NCBI GenBank assembly: GCA_014529385.2
Contig: CM043963.1
Span: 95,430,412-95,494,411 of the forward strand
Reading direction: 5' to 3'
DNA: 64,000 bases
Source: Adiantum capillus-veneris
Taxonomy: Eukaryota > Streptophyta > Polypodiopsida > Polypodiales > Pteridaceae
Position numbers and translations under genes: made by a program. Each line of letters begins with the position of its first letter. Position 1 is the stretch's first letter. Positions 55,297-64,000 of the stretch are shown here, one piece after another. The notes under the pieces are model-generated. The model was not told the DNA's origin. It searched no databases and saw only the letters and a list, made by a program, of their open reading frames with translations.

Positions 55297-55336
55297 TTGG
55301 GCCTGCAATCCTTAAACCGGCAAAGTCAGAGACTAT
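55297..55336. repeat. Inverted repeat arm 2
   Basis: Reverse complement of 50092-50131. Confidence 0.75.
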
Positions 55337-55374
55337 GATAGCCGTGAGCAGGAGACCGAAAACATAGTCTATGA

Positions 55375-55523
55375 GGGGCCACCTAACACCAATCTACCAG
55401 TTAAGGGTTTATAGACTGTGGGTCCCACTTAGAACTATGCTTCAAAACTATTCTCTAAAGCCAGTGTCCTGATTTCCCCATAAAATGGAAAAACCTTATG
55501 TTTAGGACGTGTGTGTAACTGCT
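55375..55523 (+). repeat. Direct repeat preceding a truncated R2 start
   Basis: Pairs with 51921-52063. Confidence 0.75.
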
Positions 55524-55539
55524 TAAAGCCAAAAAAAAC

Positions 55540-55668
55540 CTCCAAAGATAAGATAGATCAGTCCTTACCTCCATCCATCCAAACAAAACAATAGATATGT
55601 TAGCTTTGAATGTGTTTTACAGGTATCAAGTGGACTATACCAGTTGTTATCCATGTCCATCTTTAACT
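55540..55668 (+). repeat. Truncated R2 fragment
   Basis: Matches the R2 interval around 52290-52410 (GATAAGATAGA, CCTTACCTCCATCCATCC, GTGTTTTACAGGTATCAA) and then diverges. 55670-56000 shows nothing recognisable. Confidence 0.7.
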
Positions 55669-56001
55669 AGTTTTTTTAAAAACCTTCAAGCCTTAGTTTA
55701 AAGTATTTATTTTATCACCCAAAGTGTAAGGTTTTTTCGAAGGTCATACTACCTTTAGAACTAGCTCCATTGATGAAGCTTCATATTCATTTTTCTATAA
55801 AGCAAAAGCAATATAAACTATATTTCTTTTAAGAATAATCAACAAGTTTTTTAGTATTTTACAGATAAAGTTTAACCCTAATTAGGGTTCTATGTCCTTT
55901 TCCTTCCTCAAATGTTACTTACCTTCATTCTCCGATGAGAGAGTCAATTAGCAAAGATCTTTAGATATAAACACGATGTCTAGCTAGACCAAGTGTAAAA
56001 A

Positions 56002-57370
56002 CTTAAGTGTGTGTTTTCTATGTGCTTTTTTAAAGCAAATATTTCTTTGTTTATAGGACTGCTGAAACAATATAGCATCAAAATAAAAAAAATCCACCAA
56101 GTCTAGCAGTAGTACGCATCCGTTGAGGGTTTAATCCAGAACAGTCCCCTGATTGATCTTTTACCAGAAAGTCAGTTACATAAATGGGAAACATCCTCGC
56201 TTTTCCATAGTAATTCATGCGCTAAGAGAGCAACTAGTATTTTTGCCAAGTCCAAAAAAGACCAGTAAACAATAAGGTATAGTTAGTATACCGCAAGCCA
56301 ATCGGCTAACCCCCAATCCAAGTACAATGTTGCACCACAATAAGCAATAGCGGCCATCCAACCCTTACTATATAGACTTAGCCAACCCATATGATGGATT
56401 ATACCTGTTTTAAACAGCAAGGAACATTACTCCTCAGAAGTGCCATATTTTTCCAAGGCACAACACATGGTGGTTTTAATTTCATCAGGCTGTGCGACTG
56501 ATTATGCCCCCAAAAAAATTTTGATTTTCGCTTAAGTGCCATTATCAATAGTAAAAAAAAAGTGAATATCGGATATGGAAAACCCTTTTTTTTTTTAAAA
56601 AAAATGTACCTACAATTAAATAATGACCAACTTTTAAAAAAACCAGTAATAGTACCACACTAATGCTCCCAAAAGAAACCACCTTTACCATGTAATGTCA
56701 GTCAAAGCCGACCACTGTAGGGTGGTCCTTACCAAGCTGAAGAACGAGGAACAGAGCCCACCAAACAGAGGTCCAATCACTTAAATCATGCCATGCTAAG
56801 TATAGCCATCCCGACTATTTAAGTACACCATTTGCTAAGTACATTCATTTTTATGAAACAATGCTTTACCATTTAATTAAAAAATGACAGTAATGAGATT
56901 ATTGATGCTAAGCTTAGTGACCAACCTGAGTTGGTTGAGTTGTAAACTCCATGCTTGGTGTAGCAGAGATGAAACAACACACAGTCCTCACTCTTGACAC
57001 AAGTAAAATACACGCAAAGCTAAGTGAGGGGCAGAATGCACCTCATCTCTTTAAATAGAAGAAGGATGGCCGCCCTCACTAATGGCTAATTGTCTGCAGT
57101 GTATACTGAGTAGATCAAGCTCCCACTAGGGAAATATGGAAGAGTAGCCGCCTGCGATGCCATGTGGCATAGTAGGTTAAACCCAAGCGCCTCACGGCAT
57201 GGTAAATGACTGTAATAAGTAATTTTTTCACGCCTTGTAACCATCATACCCTTCTAAGGGTCCTATCCCATGTTTCAAGAGTAGTAGGTCCCCTTACATA
57301 GAACCTAGAGTATCGACAAGAAAAATACACCTTAATATGATTCTTAAAAAGGTTGCCAACAAGTGGTTGA
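56002..57370 (+). repeat. Long repeat R1, copy 2
   Basis: Matches 44818-46194, same strand. With R1 at both outer ends and R2 inside, the whole block 44.8-57.4 kb looks like stacked insertions of one element family. Confidence 0.85.

Positions 57371-57412
<42 letters not shown>
57371..57412 (+). repeat. (TG)n microsatellite after R1 copy 2
   Basis: About 20 TG units, same place as 46195-46225 in copy 1. Confidence 0.95.
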
Positions 57413-57414
<2 letters not shown>

Positions 57415-57479
57415 CAGGAAGTGTGAACTAAGCTAGGGAAGTTTAATTTGATACCAAAAAATTACTAGCAGGTGGTGAA

Positions 57480-57597
<118 letters not shown>

Positions 57598-57960
57598 TGA
57601 CTGCAAAAACAAGAGACATGTTGTGTTTTTATAGAGAGAGTTGATGGACCTCAATGTTACTTTTCACAATGAAATCACTCCAAAGACATCTGCCATGGGT
57701 AATAAATCAAGTGAGGATCTTGAGATGTACAACCTCTCCAAAGCTGAAAGTGTTGAGGTTGAGGTCAATGAAGATCCCAGCCCTTTGGGAGATTCCAATT
57801 ACCCAAAGCAGACCTTGAGCCAGCTTGTGTAAATCTCAAAGACCTTATTTTCATTTGATGAGAGGTTGTACTCATTGATGCTAGCAGAGTTGCAAGGCAT
57901 AATCAAGGTGTCACTCGATGTGCTGAAGTCATATGAGGCACGAGGAGTGTTGGACCTAAA
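57598..57960. other. Unassigned; possible copia remnant edge
   Basis: A 63-aa plus-strand frame at 57641-57832 shows no known motif. On the minus strand the region could be the decayed continuation of the copia fragment, but nothing can be aligned. Confidence 0.3.
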
Positions 57961-58066
57961 GAAATGGAACTTCCACCACTAAAAAGAGGCAAAAAAGTGT
58001 CATAAATGTCGTGTGAGCTTACATTATTGTCTCTAGTACATGATAGCAAGGGCTGAACAGAATCTT

Positions 58067-58620
58067 CTACAAACACAACATCTCATGAGACCAAGATACG
58101 CTTTGTTTGCGGATGATACAACCTGTAACCTTTGCTTTTAGCACTATAACCAACAAAAATACATTTGACAACCTTATCATCCAATTTTCTGTGTTGTGTT
58201 TGTGGCACCAAAGCATATGCCAAACAACCAAAAACATGCATGTGCTCAATAAAAGGCTTTCTATCATGCCATGCTTCGTATGGAGTAATAGACTGCAAAG
58301 CTTTTGTAGGACACTTGTTAAGTACATAAGTGGCACACATGATGGCCTCAAGCCAAAACAAATGCGGCAAAGCTTGACTTTTGACCATACATTGTGCCAT
58401 TTCCATAAGTGACCTATTTTTCCTCTTTTAGCAACACCATTTTGTTGAGGCGTATAAGGCACTGTACATTGGTGTTTTATCCCACGACTAGCCAGAAATG
58501 CATTAAATTCATGAGACATATACTCCCCCCCTCGATCGGAATGAAGGGTGCCCATAGTACATTTTGAGACATTTTCAACCATAGCCAGAAATTGTTTAAA
58601 GGCACATAAAAACTTTGGAC
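58067..58620 (-). pseudogene. Copia integrase core, frameshifted
   Basis: Frame 58582-58067 has LHSDRGGEYMSHEFNAFLAS and YTPQQNGVAKRGK; the second frame 58406-58083 continues with MEMAQCMVKSQALPHLFWLE, ATYVLNKCPTKAL, HVFGCLAYALVP and FVGYSAKSKGYRLYHP. These are the DDE core and GKGY-type end of Ty1/copia integrase. A one-base deletion at about 58425 removes the usual NGVAER Glu context. The region to about 57970 still reads VVFVEDSVQ, the segment before RT. RT itself is absent. Confidence 0.8.
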
Positions 58621-59241
58621 TTCACTTTAAGCGGACACACCTATGCATGCCTAGAGTAATCGTCAACGAAAGTCACAAAGTAAAGGTAATTTCCCAAGGA
58701 GGAGTTCGCATGGGTCCACAAATATCAATATGCACAAGCTGCAACCTACATGTGGCCCTAACTAAACCATCCTTTGGAAACCTTGAACGTTGCATCTTAC
58801 CCAAAATACAGCCTTCACAAACATGTTTGATGGGTGCTTCAAGAGGCAGCAAAGAACCATATCACATTTCTGCAAACGCAGCAAATTGGCAAAATTCAGA
58901 TGTCCAAAACATGCATGCCAAAGTTTTGCATCTAAAATAGTCTTTGAGACATCTGAATTTACAAAATTTTGCCCACATTTGTCATACAAGGTGAGCTTAT
59001 ACAACCCACGACATAAAATGCCAGATGCAACAATTTCATCCCCAAATTTGAGATCATGTACAATACATCCGTCATCCACAAGTTTGACTACAAGACTAAG
59101 TCTAGCAAGTGTAGATACATACAAAAGATTCTTCTTGATCCAAGGTACATAAAGTGCATCAACAAGTGTAAAAGAACTGGCATTTGTAGCAGTACACAAT
59201 CTTTCCAACTCCCTGAACCGGATAAGAGGCATTGTTGGCAC
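58621..59241 (-). pseudogene. Copia gag-pre-integrase (zinc-binding) region
   Basis: Contains SFTLVDALYVPWIKKNLLYV (20 residues), KLWHACFGHLNFANLLRLQK (HHCC start) and, in a shifted frame, CNVQGFQRMV. In copia pol this lies between protease and the integrase core. Frame broken near 58800. Confidence 0.75.
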
Positions 59242-59365
59242 AAGTAACTAAATTCCCATGAGGGATAGACTCAAGAGAGGTGAACAAATCACGATGTGAG
59301 GTAATGTGCTTTGTAGCACCAGTGTCAAAATACCACACATGTGATCTGCAGCACGTGACATGCAT
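59159..59365 (-). pseudogene. Copia protease fragment
   Basis: WYFDTGATKHITSHRDLFTS is the copia aspartic protease box (usually W..DSGA..H.). It runs into the pre-integrase part after VQGVGKI. Confidence 0.75.
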
Positions 59366-59970
59366 GCATCATGGACAGCAAGATTATAGGTACACTATGC
59401 ATCAAAAGCCCATTCTCGATCAACATCAGCATCACAATCTCCTTTCATAGAAGACTCAACAATAGCTGCATTTGTAGTGGAACCAGCATTTGCAGTGGAA
59501 CCACCCTCTTTCGTCTTTGCCTCTTTGGCCTTCAACTTAGGACAATGCTTGATCAAGTGATCATTAGCTTTACAATAATGGCAACGCATCTTCTTTTTGC
59601 CCTTATCACCAAAATTTTGAAACGAATTGCTACCAGTAGAAGCATTAGGAACATGTGATTTTCCACTCGCAAAAGAACCATGAGAAGTGGCAGCATTACT
59701 GTTACCACCTTTTCTTTGAACAGCAATAGAGTCCTGTTCAACTGCACGCTCTCTAGTCCTGTTTTTCCTAGAAATTGATTCTTGCAATAGTACTTTAGAT
59801 TTCCTTGGGTCATAAGTCTCCAAGTACTAGCAAAAGTCTAGTAAGAATCTGGCAAGGCATCAAGAACAATCTGCACAAAGGAACTGTCTGAAATGATTTC
59901 ACCTTGCAAAAATAAGTTGCTCATTGATATCCTTGACACCAGCAAGGAAAGTGTCCATAACCTCCTAAGG
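59366..59970 (-). pseudogene. Copia gag with CCHC zinc knuckle
   Basis: Frame 59823-59395: Lys/Arg-rich, then RCHYCKANDHLIKHCPKLKA (CX2CX4HX4C). Upstream, 59970-59830 still reads TFLAGVKDINEQLIFAR and IVLDALPDSY, the capsid helix typical of plant copia Gag (with a stop at the QTF position). The start of gag and the 5' LTR are missing at the junction with the MULE near 59970. Confidence 0.75.
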
Positions 59971-60029
59971 AGGGAAAAATGCCCCGGTGGTCCTAAGTGT
60001 GTTCACACATCACTACCACATGTATATGG

Positions 60030-61740
60030 TAACATGCTGCTAGTTCAATCAACAAAGAGTCTCGAAGCAGGCAGGTCGCTACAAAAGAATACATGCGTCA
60101 TTGGGGTGGGAATGTACGGAGGAATGGCAATGAAAACAAAAGGCGGCACAAAAAGTCTAAGAGATGTGGGTGTCCACTCAAGGTGATTGTGCAACCCTTT
60201 CATGATGGGGACAAGGTGATTATCATGGTCCATGGCACTCATGAGGGGCACCAGCCTAGTTTGTGCCTTGACCTCTACCACTTGCTAGTGCATCCGGTCG
60301 TTGTTGCATGTTTCGTGGAGGACTTGTTTGACATTGGAACATGTCGCCATGTTGTGAAAGTCTCGCGGTCAAAGGAGGCTTTCCACATACAGAATGCGTC
60401 TGAGTTGGATCGCACAATCTATTGCTTTTTATGATTCCAAAATAGGTACACATGTTGCTACATCAGATGCGTGTACAAGGTACATCAATTGGCCACGGAC
60501 TTGTGTATCAAAATGTTTCATGGATAGTGTGTGTTCAACTATGTACGCATTTCAATTAGGGATGATCGCTAGCTAAGCTATGATTTTTAATGTCAGGAGG
60601 CTTTGCAGACCATGATTAGGTGGCAATGCTTGTAAAAGTTGTTCACTTGCAAGAGCTAAAGAAGGTAGCATTGGATGCTCATCTTCTTGCTTCATTTTCT
60701 ATTTGTCTTGCTCAATGGAAGCGTGCCTTGTATCATGTACTTTTTGTGTAGTCGTACAATACGCAAGCATCTGATGAAAGTATACAACCCTTCGTCCTCA
60801 TCATTCAAGATGAGTGGATGTTGAAAATGGCTCTTCTCTTCTAACAACACAATGCTTGGGTTGTAGACATCACATTCAAGACAAGCATCTTTGGGTTGCC
60901 TCTCTATGCCACTGACAACCTAAACGGAGTGGGGATTCCAATATGTCCGATGTTGTGCACAAGTGATGTGGGTACTAGCCAAGAAAAATGGGCCTTGGAG
61001 TTGACCTTCAAGATGGTGTTTGCAAGGCTAGGTGCATCTCGGCCCACTGCCATTGTCATCGACAAGAATCAAAGGAGTTGGAAGCAATTCTCAAGGTAGT
61101 CCAAGAAGACCCTTGCTGTTGGATTCAAGATGAAGAAGGGGGCCGACAACAGATCGCATGCCATGTGTTGCTTTGTTGGTTCCATGTGACGGAAGGCATG
61201 GGTGGAGAACCTCTTGCCACAAGTTCATGATCCGTTAGTTGGTCGTTCATTTCTCTTTTTCGGCAGGACATGCAAATACAAGTTGTTCTCTACATTGTGT
61301 CAACTTGCTTGCGCAGGTCCCTAAAGACAAGCAGGATGATGTGTATAATCGCTTGTCAAACCTAATGCATGCACCACTGGAGGAGATGTTTGATAGGGGA
61401 TACACGAACTTGTTGCATACATACTCAGTGCACAAGAATATACAGCGTTATGTCACAAACAGCTTGTGTGGTTCAATGTGTATGTGGTGGAGAAGGTGGT
61501 CGAGGTTCGAGCGTTTATTTCCACATGGCAATGCGGATGCTACAAACCTAGTTGAGAGATTATGGCAGTACATCAAGTATACTTTGCTAGATGCAAAGAT
61601 AAACAGGTCAATTATGGTGCTCTTGCATGTGCTCGTCAAAGATTCTCTACATGGAACAGTCATTGGGGTTTTTATGACTTTTGGCTCTTACTTCAGCAGA
61701 TTCTGGTTGTTTCAGCGAATTTGGTCAGAGTAAGCAACAT
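60030..61740 (+). pseudogene. Mutator-like (MULE) transposase
   Basis: The N-terminal zinc/WRKY-GCM1-like region is at 60080-60260 (KRCGCPLKVIVQPFHDGDKV, VHGTHEGHQPS). The catalytic region from about 60850: VVDITFKTSIFGLPLYATDN (first Asp), RPTAIVIDKNQRSWK (second Asp), then CHVLLCWFHV (the C..H motif between second Asp and Glu). From 61239 on: MWWRRWSRFERLFPHGNADA followed by TNLVERLWQYIKY (likely catalytic Glu region). Several frame changes and a possible intron ending at CTTGCGCAG (61318). No terminal inverted repeats were identified. A FAR1-like domesticated gene is an alternative, but the breaks favour a dead transposon. Confidence 0.65.
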
Positions 61741-61799
61741 ACAACAAGATTGACAGCATGTGAAGTCCTCAAAATATTTGAGAGTGACTCCCCACGCTT

Positions 61800-62287
61800 G
61801 AAGTGACAGATGAGAGCACTCTTCACTTCAACATACTCTAAGCTAGGGAGTAGATGTACAGTGCATTGGCGGAGCCGATGAACAAGGGTCTCCATCTATA
61901 GAGGCACCACAAACCACGACAATTGGGGGAGACATATTGAGCATTGATGAGCAGATCAATGGTTTCATCCATGACTTGAGATGTCTTCTACAAACCCTTG
62001 AGGAGGACATGCACAGATGTGACATCAAATTGAAACCTGTAATTCTAAGTCAGTTGCTCATCTCAAGAAATAACATCTTGAGGCTGATTGTCTCGAATGA
62101 GATTGAAATGCTAGCAAAGGGCTCGATTAGACAGATCCAGGCTCGTGTTACTGCGACACGGCTTGGTCATGGGGTGCATCGAGTAGCTGGTGTTTACGAT
62201 AGACATGGGGCTGATCATGAGATGGTCTCTATCCCTCCGGCTAGAGCTTCTAGTATAGGTGTTTTAAGGCACAAGCATCAATGTTGA
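61800..62287 (+). pseudogene. Probable C-terminal part of the MULE ORF
   Basis: Frame 61937-62287 (116 aa) reads LRCLLQTLEEDMHRCDIKL, helical, with an Arg-rich end. It is on the same strand and follows the transposase frame closely, so it is probably its tail. No known domain. Confidence 0.35.
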
Positions 62288-62329
62288 AGGAGCCGAGTGC
62301 GCTTCCAGAGGAGAAGCCGTATATTTTGT

Positions 62330-62686
62330 CCTCATTGATCTAGTAAGAATCTTCTATTGGACCCAATGGGGAGCCACTCATGCCACACATGCCATGCATT
62401 TCTCCCCCTATCATGAACGAAAGCATCAGCTCGTTCGGAGTTTCCTCTTCTTCATCGGTATGTTACAATCTTCACTGACAACGTTCAAGAGGGTGATGAG
62501 TGCGATGTTTCTGTGTACGTAGTGTGTGCAAGAGAGGGGGAAGAAGATGATACACAGACAGCCTGTGTTGGGTTAATGGAGAAGAAAGAGAAGAGTCAAC
62601 TCTTCCTCTTTTTCTCCCTATATTGATTAGGTGAAATCAAGTGTACAAGGGTGGTTTCCCACGGCCACCTGGCCTACACCCCAACA
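62330..62686 (-). repeat. 3' LTR of the right-hand copia element (far end uncertain)
   Basis: On the minus strand, right after a polypurine tract, the sequence starts TGTTGGGGTGTAGGCC, a typical copia LTR start. The other end cannot be fixed without the 5' LTR, which lies outside the window. Confidence 0.55.
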
Positions 62687-62698
62687 ACCTCCCACTTG
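62687..62698 (-). other. Copia polypurine tract
   Basis: Minus strand CAAGTGGGAGGT directly before TGTTGG, the classic plant copia AAGTGGGAG tract. Confidence 0.75.
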
Positions 62699-62769
62699 AA
62701 GGTCATGGCGGCCAATAGTGGCATTAGTATAGTTAGTCTATACAAAACTGATGAAGCATTGCCGAGGCT

Positions 62770-64000
62770 TCATCCTACACCCATAAGTTCTATACAATGT
62801 GTAAATCGCTCCGAGGCTAGGCTCTTTGTGAGAGCATCTGCGGGGTTGTCGTCAGTGTGAACCTTGACAAGCTCGATACGCTTGCCAGCCAATGCATCTC
62901 GTATGACATGGTATCTGACCTCTATGTGTTTCGACTTTGAGTGAAACACTGGATTCTTTGCCAAAGCAATGGCACTCTGACTATCACAATGTAGTACTGG
63001 AACCTCGTGAATGCCCAAATCTCCCACTAGACGAGCCAACCATATGGCTTCCTTGCTGGCGTCAGACGCAGCAACATATTCTGCCTCAGTGGTAGATGAA
63101 GACGTGCAATCTTGGAGACATGATCTCCAAGAGATAGCTGCTCCAGCAAACATGAACACATAGCCAGATGTGGATCTTCTACAATCCACGCAACCCGCAT
63201 AATCCGCATCCGTATAACCTACAATAGATGCATCACTGTTTCCGAAGCGTAAACACTTGTTAGCTGTACCTTTCAAATATCTGAGGATTTTCTTCACTGC
63301 TTCCCAATGCTTCTTGCAAGGGTTTTCCATGTACCTACTAACCACTCCCACTGCATGTGCAATGTCTGGTCTTGTGGCTACCATAGCGTACATCAAACTG
63401 CCAACTGCTGAAGAATATGGTACTTTCGCCATTTCCTCTTTTTCAGCCATTGTCTTGGGAGAGTCTTCCTTGCTAAGTTTGGAGCATGCTTGCATTGGGG
63501 TACTCAATGACTTCCCCCCCTGCATACTAAAACGTTGCAACACTTTGTGAATGTACTTTTCTTGAGATAATTCAAGAATTCCACGTTGCCTGTCTCTCTT
63601 GATGTGCATACCAAGAAAGTGATTGGCATCTCCCAAATCCTTCATGGAAAACTGAGTGCTTAACATCTTTTTCAACTGATTGATTTCATCAATTGATTTG
63701 CCTGCGATAAGCATATCATCTACATACAAGATCAAGATGATTAAAGAACCATCGTTCACCTTTTTGTGTATAAGCAGTGATCCTCTTGACTTCTTATGTA
63801 ACACTGAGACTGCATGAATTTGTCAAATTTTTGATACCATTGCCTTGAACCTTGCTTGAGGCCATAGAGTGCCTTTTTAAGTCTACAAACCAATTCTGTC
63901 CTCGTTGGTTTTTGGGTTTCACATACGAATCCCTCTGGTTGTTTCATGTAGACATCTTCATCTAGATCCCCATGAAGAAATGTTGTATTCACATCCATTT
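62770..64000 (-). pseudogene. Copia reverse transcriptase and RNase H, one frameshift, runs off the window
   Basis: Frame 63998-63756: MDVNTTFLHGDLDEDVYMKQ (usual DVKTAFLHG), KKALYGLKQGSRQWYQKF. Frame 63804-62770 (344 aa): LILYVDDMLIAGKSIDEI (catalytic YVDD), MKDLGDANHFLGM, MYAMVATRPDIAHAVGVVSR, then RNase H: GYTDADYAGCVDCRRSTSGY, SSTTEAEYVAASDASKEAIW, HCDSQSAIALAKNPVFHSKS and KHIEVRYH, to DDNPADALTKSL. Complete and well kept apart from the frameshift near 63790. The stop is close to the polypurine tract. Integrase and gag lie beyond 64000. The closest thing to a young element in the window after the R2 repeats. Confidence 0.92.

Overview
The window looks like transposon-dense nuclear DNA of a land plant. 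It is AT-rich, carries several classes of plant-type retroelements in nested and decayed form, and shows no intact host gene, rRNA or tRNA that I can support. Two elements have a primer-binding site complementary to the 3' end of plant tRNA-Asp, as in Athila/Tat-type Ty3/gypsy elements. A Penelope-like reverse transcriptase is also present. That is unusual for a flowering plant and suggests, weakly, a fern, lycophyte, bryophyte or conifer.

Layout. 1-6060 (minus strand): 3' part of a Ty3/gypsy element (integrase, a second aspartic protease, polypurine tract, LTR-like promoter, an array of four spaced palindromes, then the start of an unknown third ORF, here called ORF X). 6061-13035 (plus): element A, with LTR, tRNA-Asp PBS, gag and a decayed RT/RNase H/integrase start, inserted into the left element. 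13038-about 30100 (plus): element B, the best copy, with LTR, PBS, palindrome array, gag, protease 1, RT, RNase H, duplicated integrase zinc finger, integrase, protease 2, basic tail, polypurine tract, a second LTR-like promoter, a second palindrome array and ORF X. 30190-30465: a 19-bp minisatellite. 30680-32900: a short unassigned ORF and blank DNA. 32900-43170: a plant LINE in two pieces (ORF1/endonuclease, then the RT-distal zinc finger and poly-A), with a third gypsy copy on the minus strand between them (protease 2, LTR-like promoter, three palindromes, ORF X). 44800-57600: a Penelope-like retroelement cluster built from two families of long near-identical repeats, long (TG/CA)n tracts, two RT copies and an unknown head-to-head ORF. 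57960-59970: a copia gag-integrase fragment (minus). 60000-62300: a Mutator-like (MULE) transposase (plus). 62330-64000: 3' part of a second copia element (minus).

The main discovery lead is in the gypsy family. Three copies (left, B, third) share one order: integrase, second retropepsin-like protease, polypurine tract, LTR-like promoter with splice donor, array of about 22-bp palindromes every 283-296 bp, and ORF X. The palindrome sequence differs between copies, and even within the third array, yet dyad symmetry and spacing are kept while the DNA between palindromes has diverged strongly. Pol of this family also carries two tandem integrase zinc-binding domains. A second lead is the Penelope-like RT, whose stop codon opens a conserved hairpin with a competing alternative fold next to a long (CA)n tract.

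Most genes are broken. In-frame stops are mainly TAG, TGA and TAA where CAG, CGA or CAA is expected, as from C-to-T decay of methylated DNA. All family assignments come from motif reading, with no database search.
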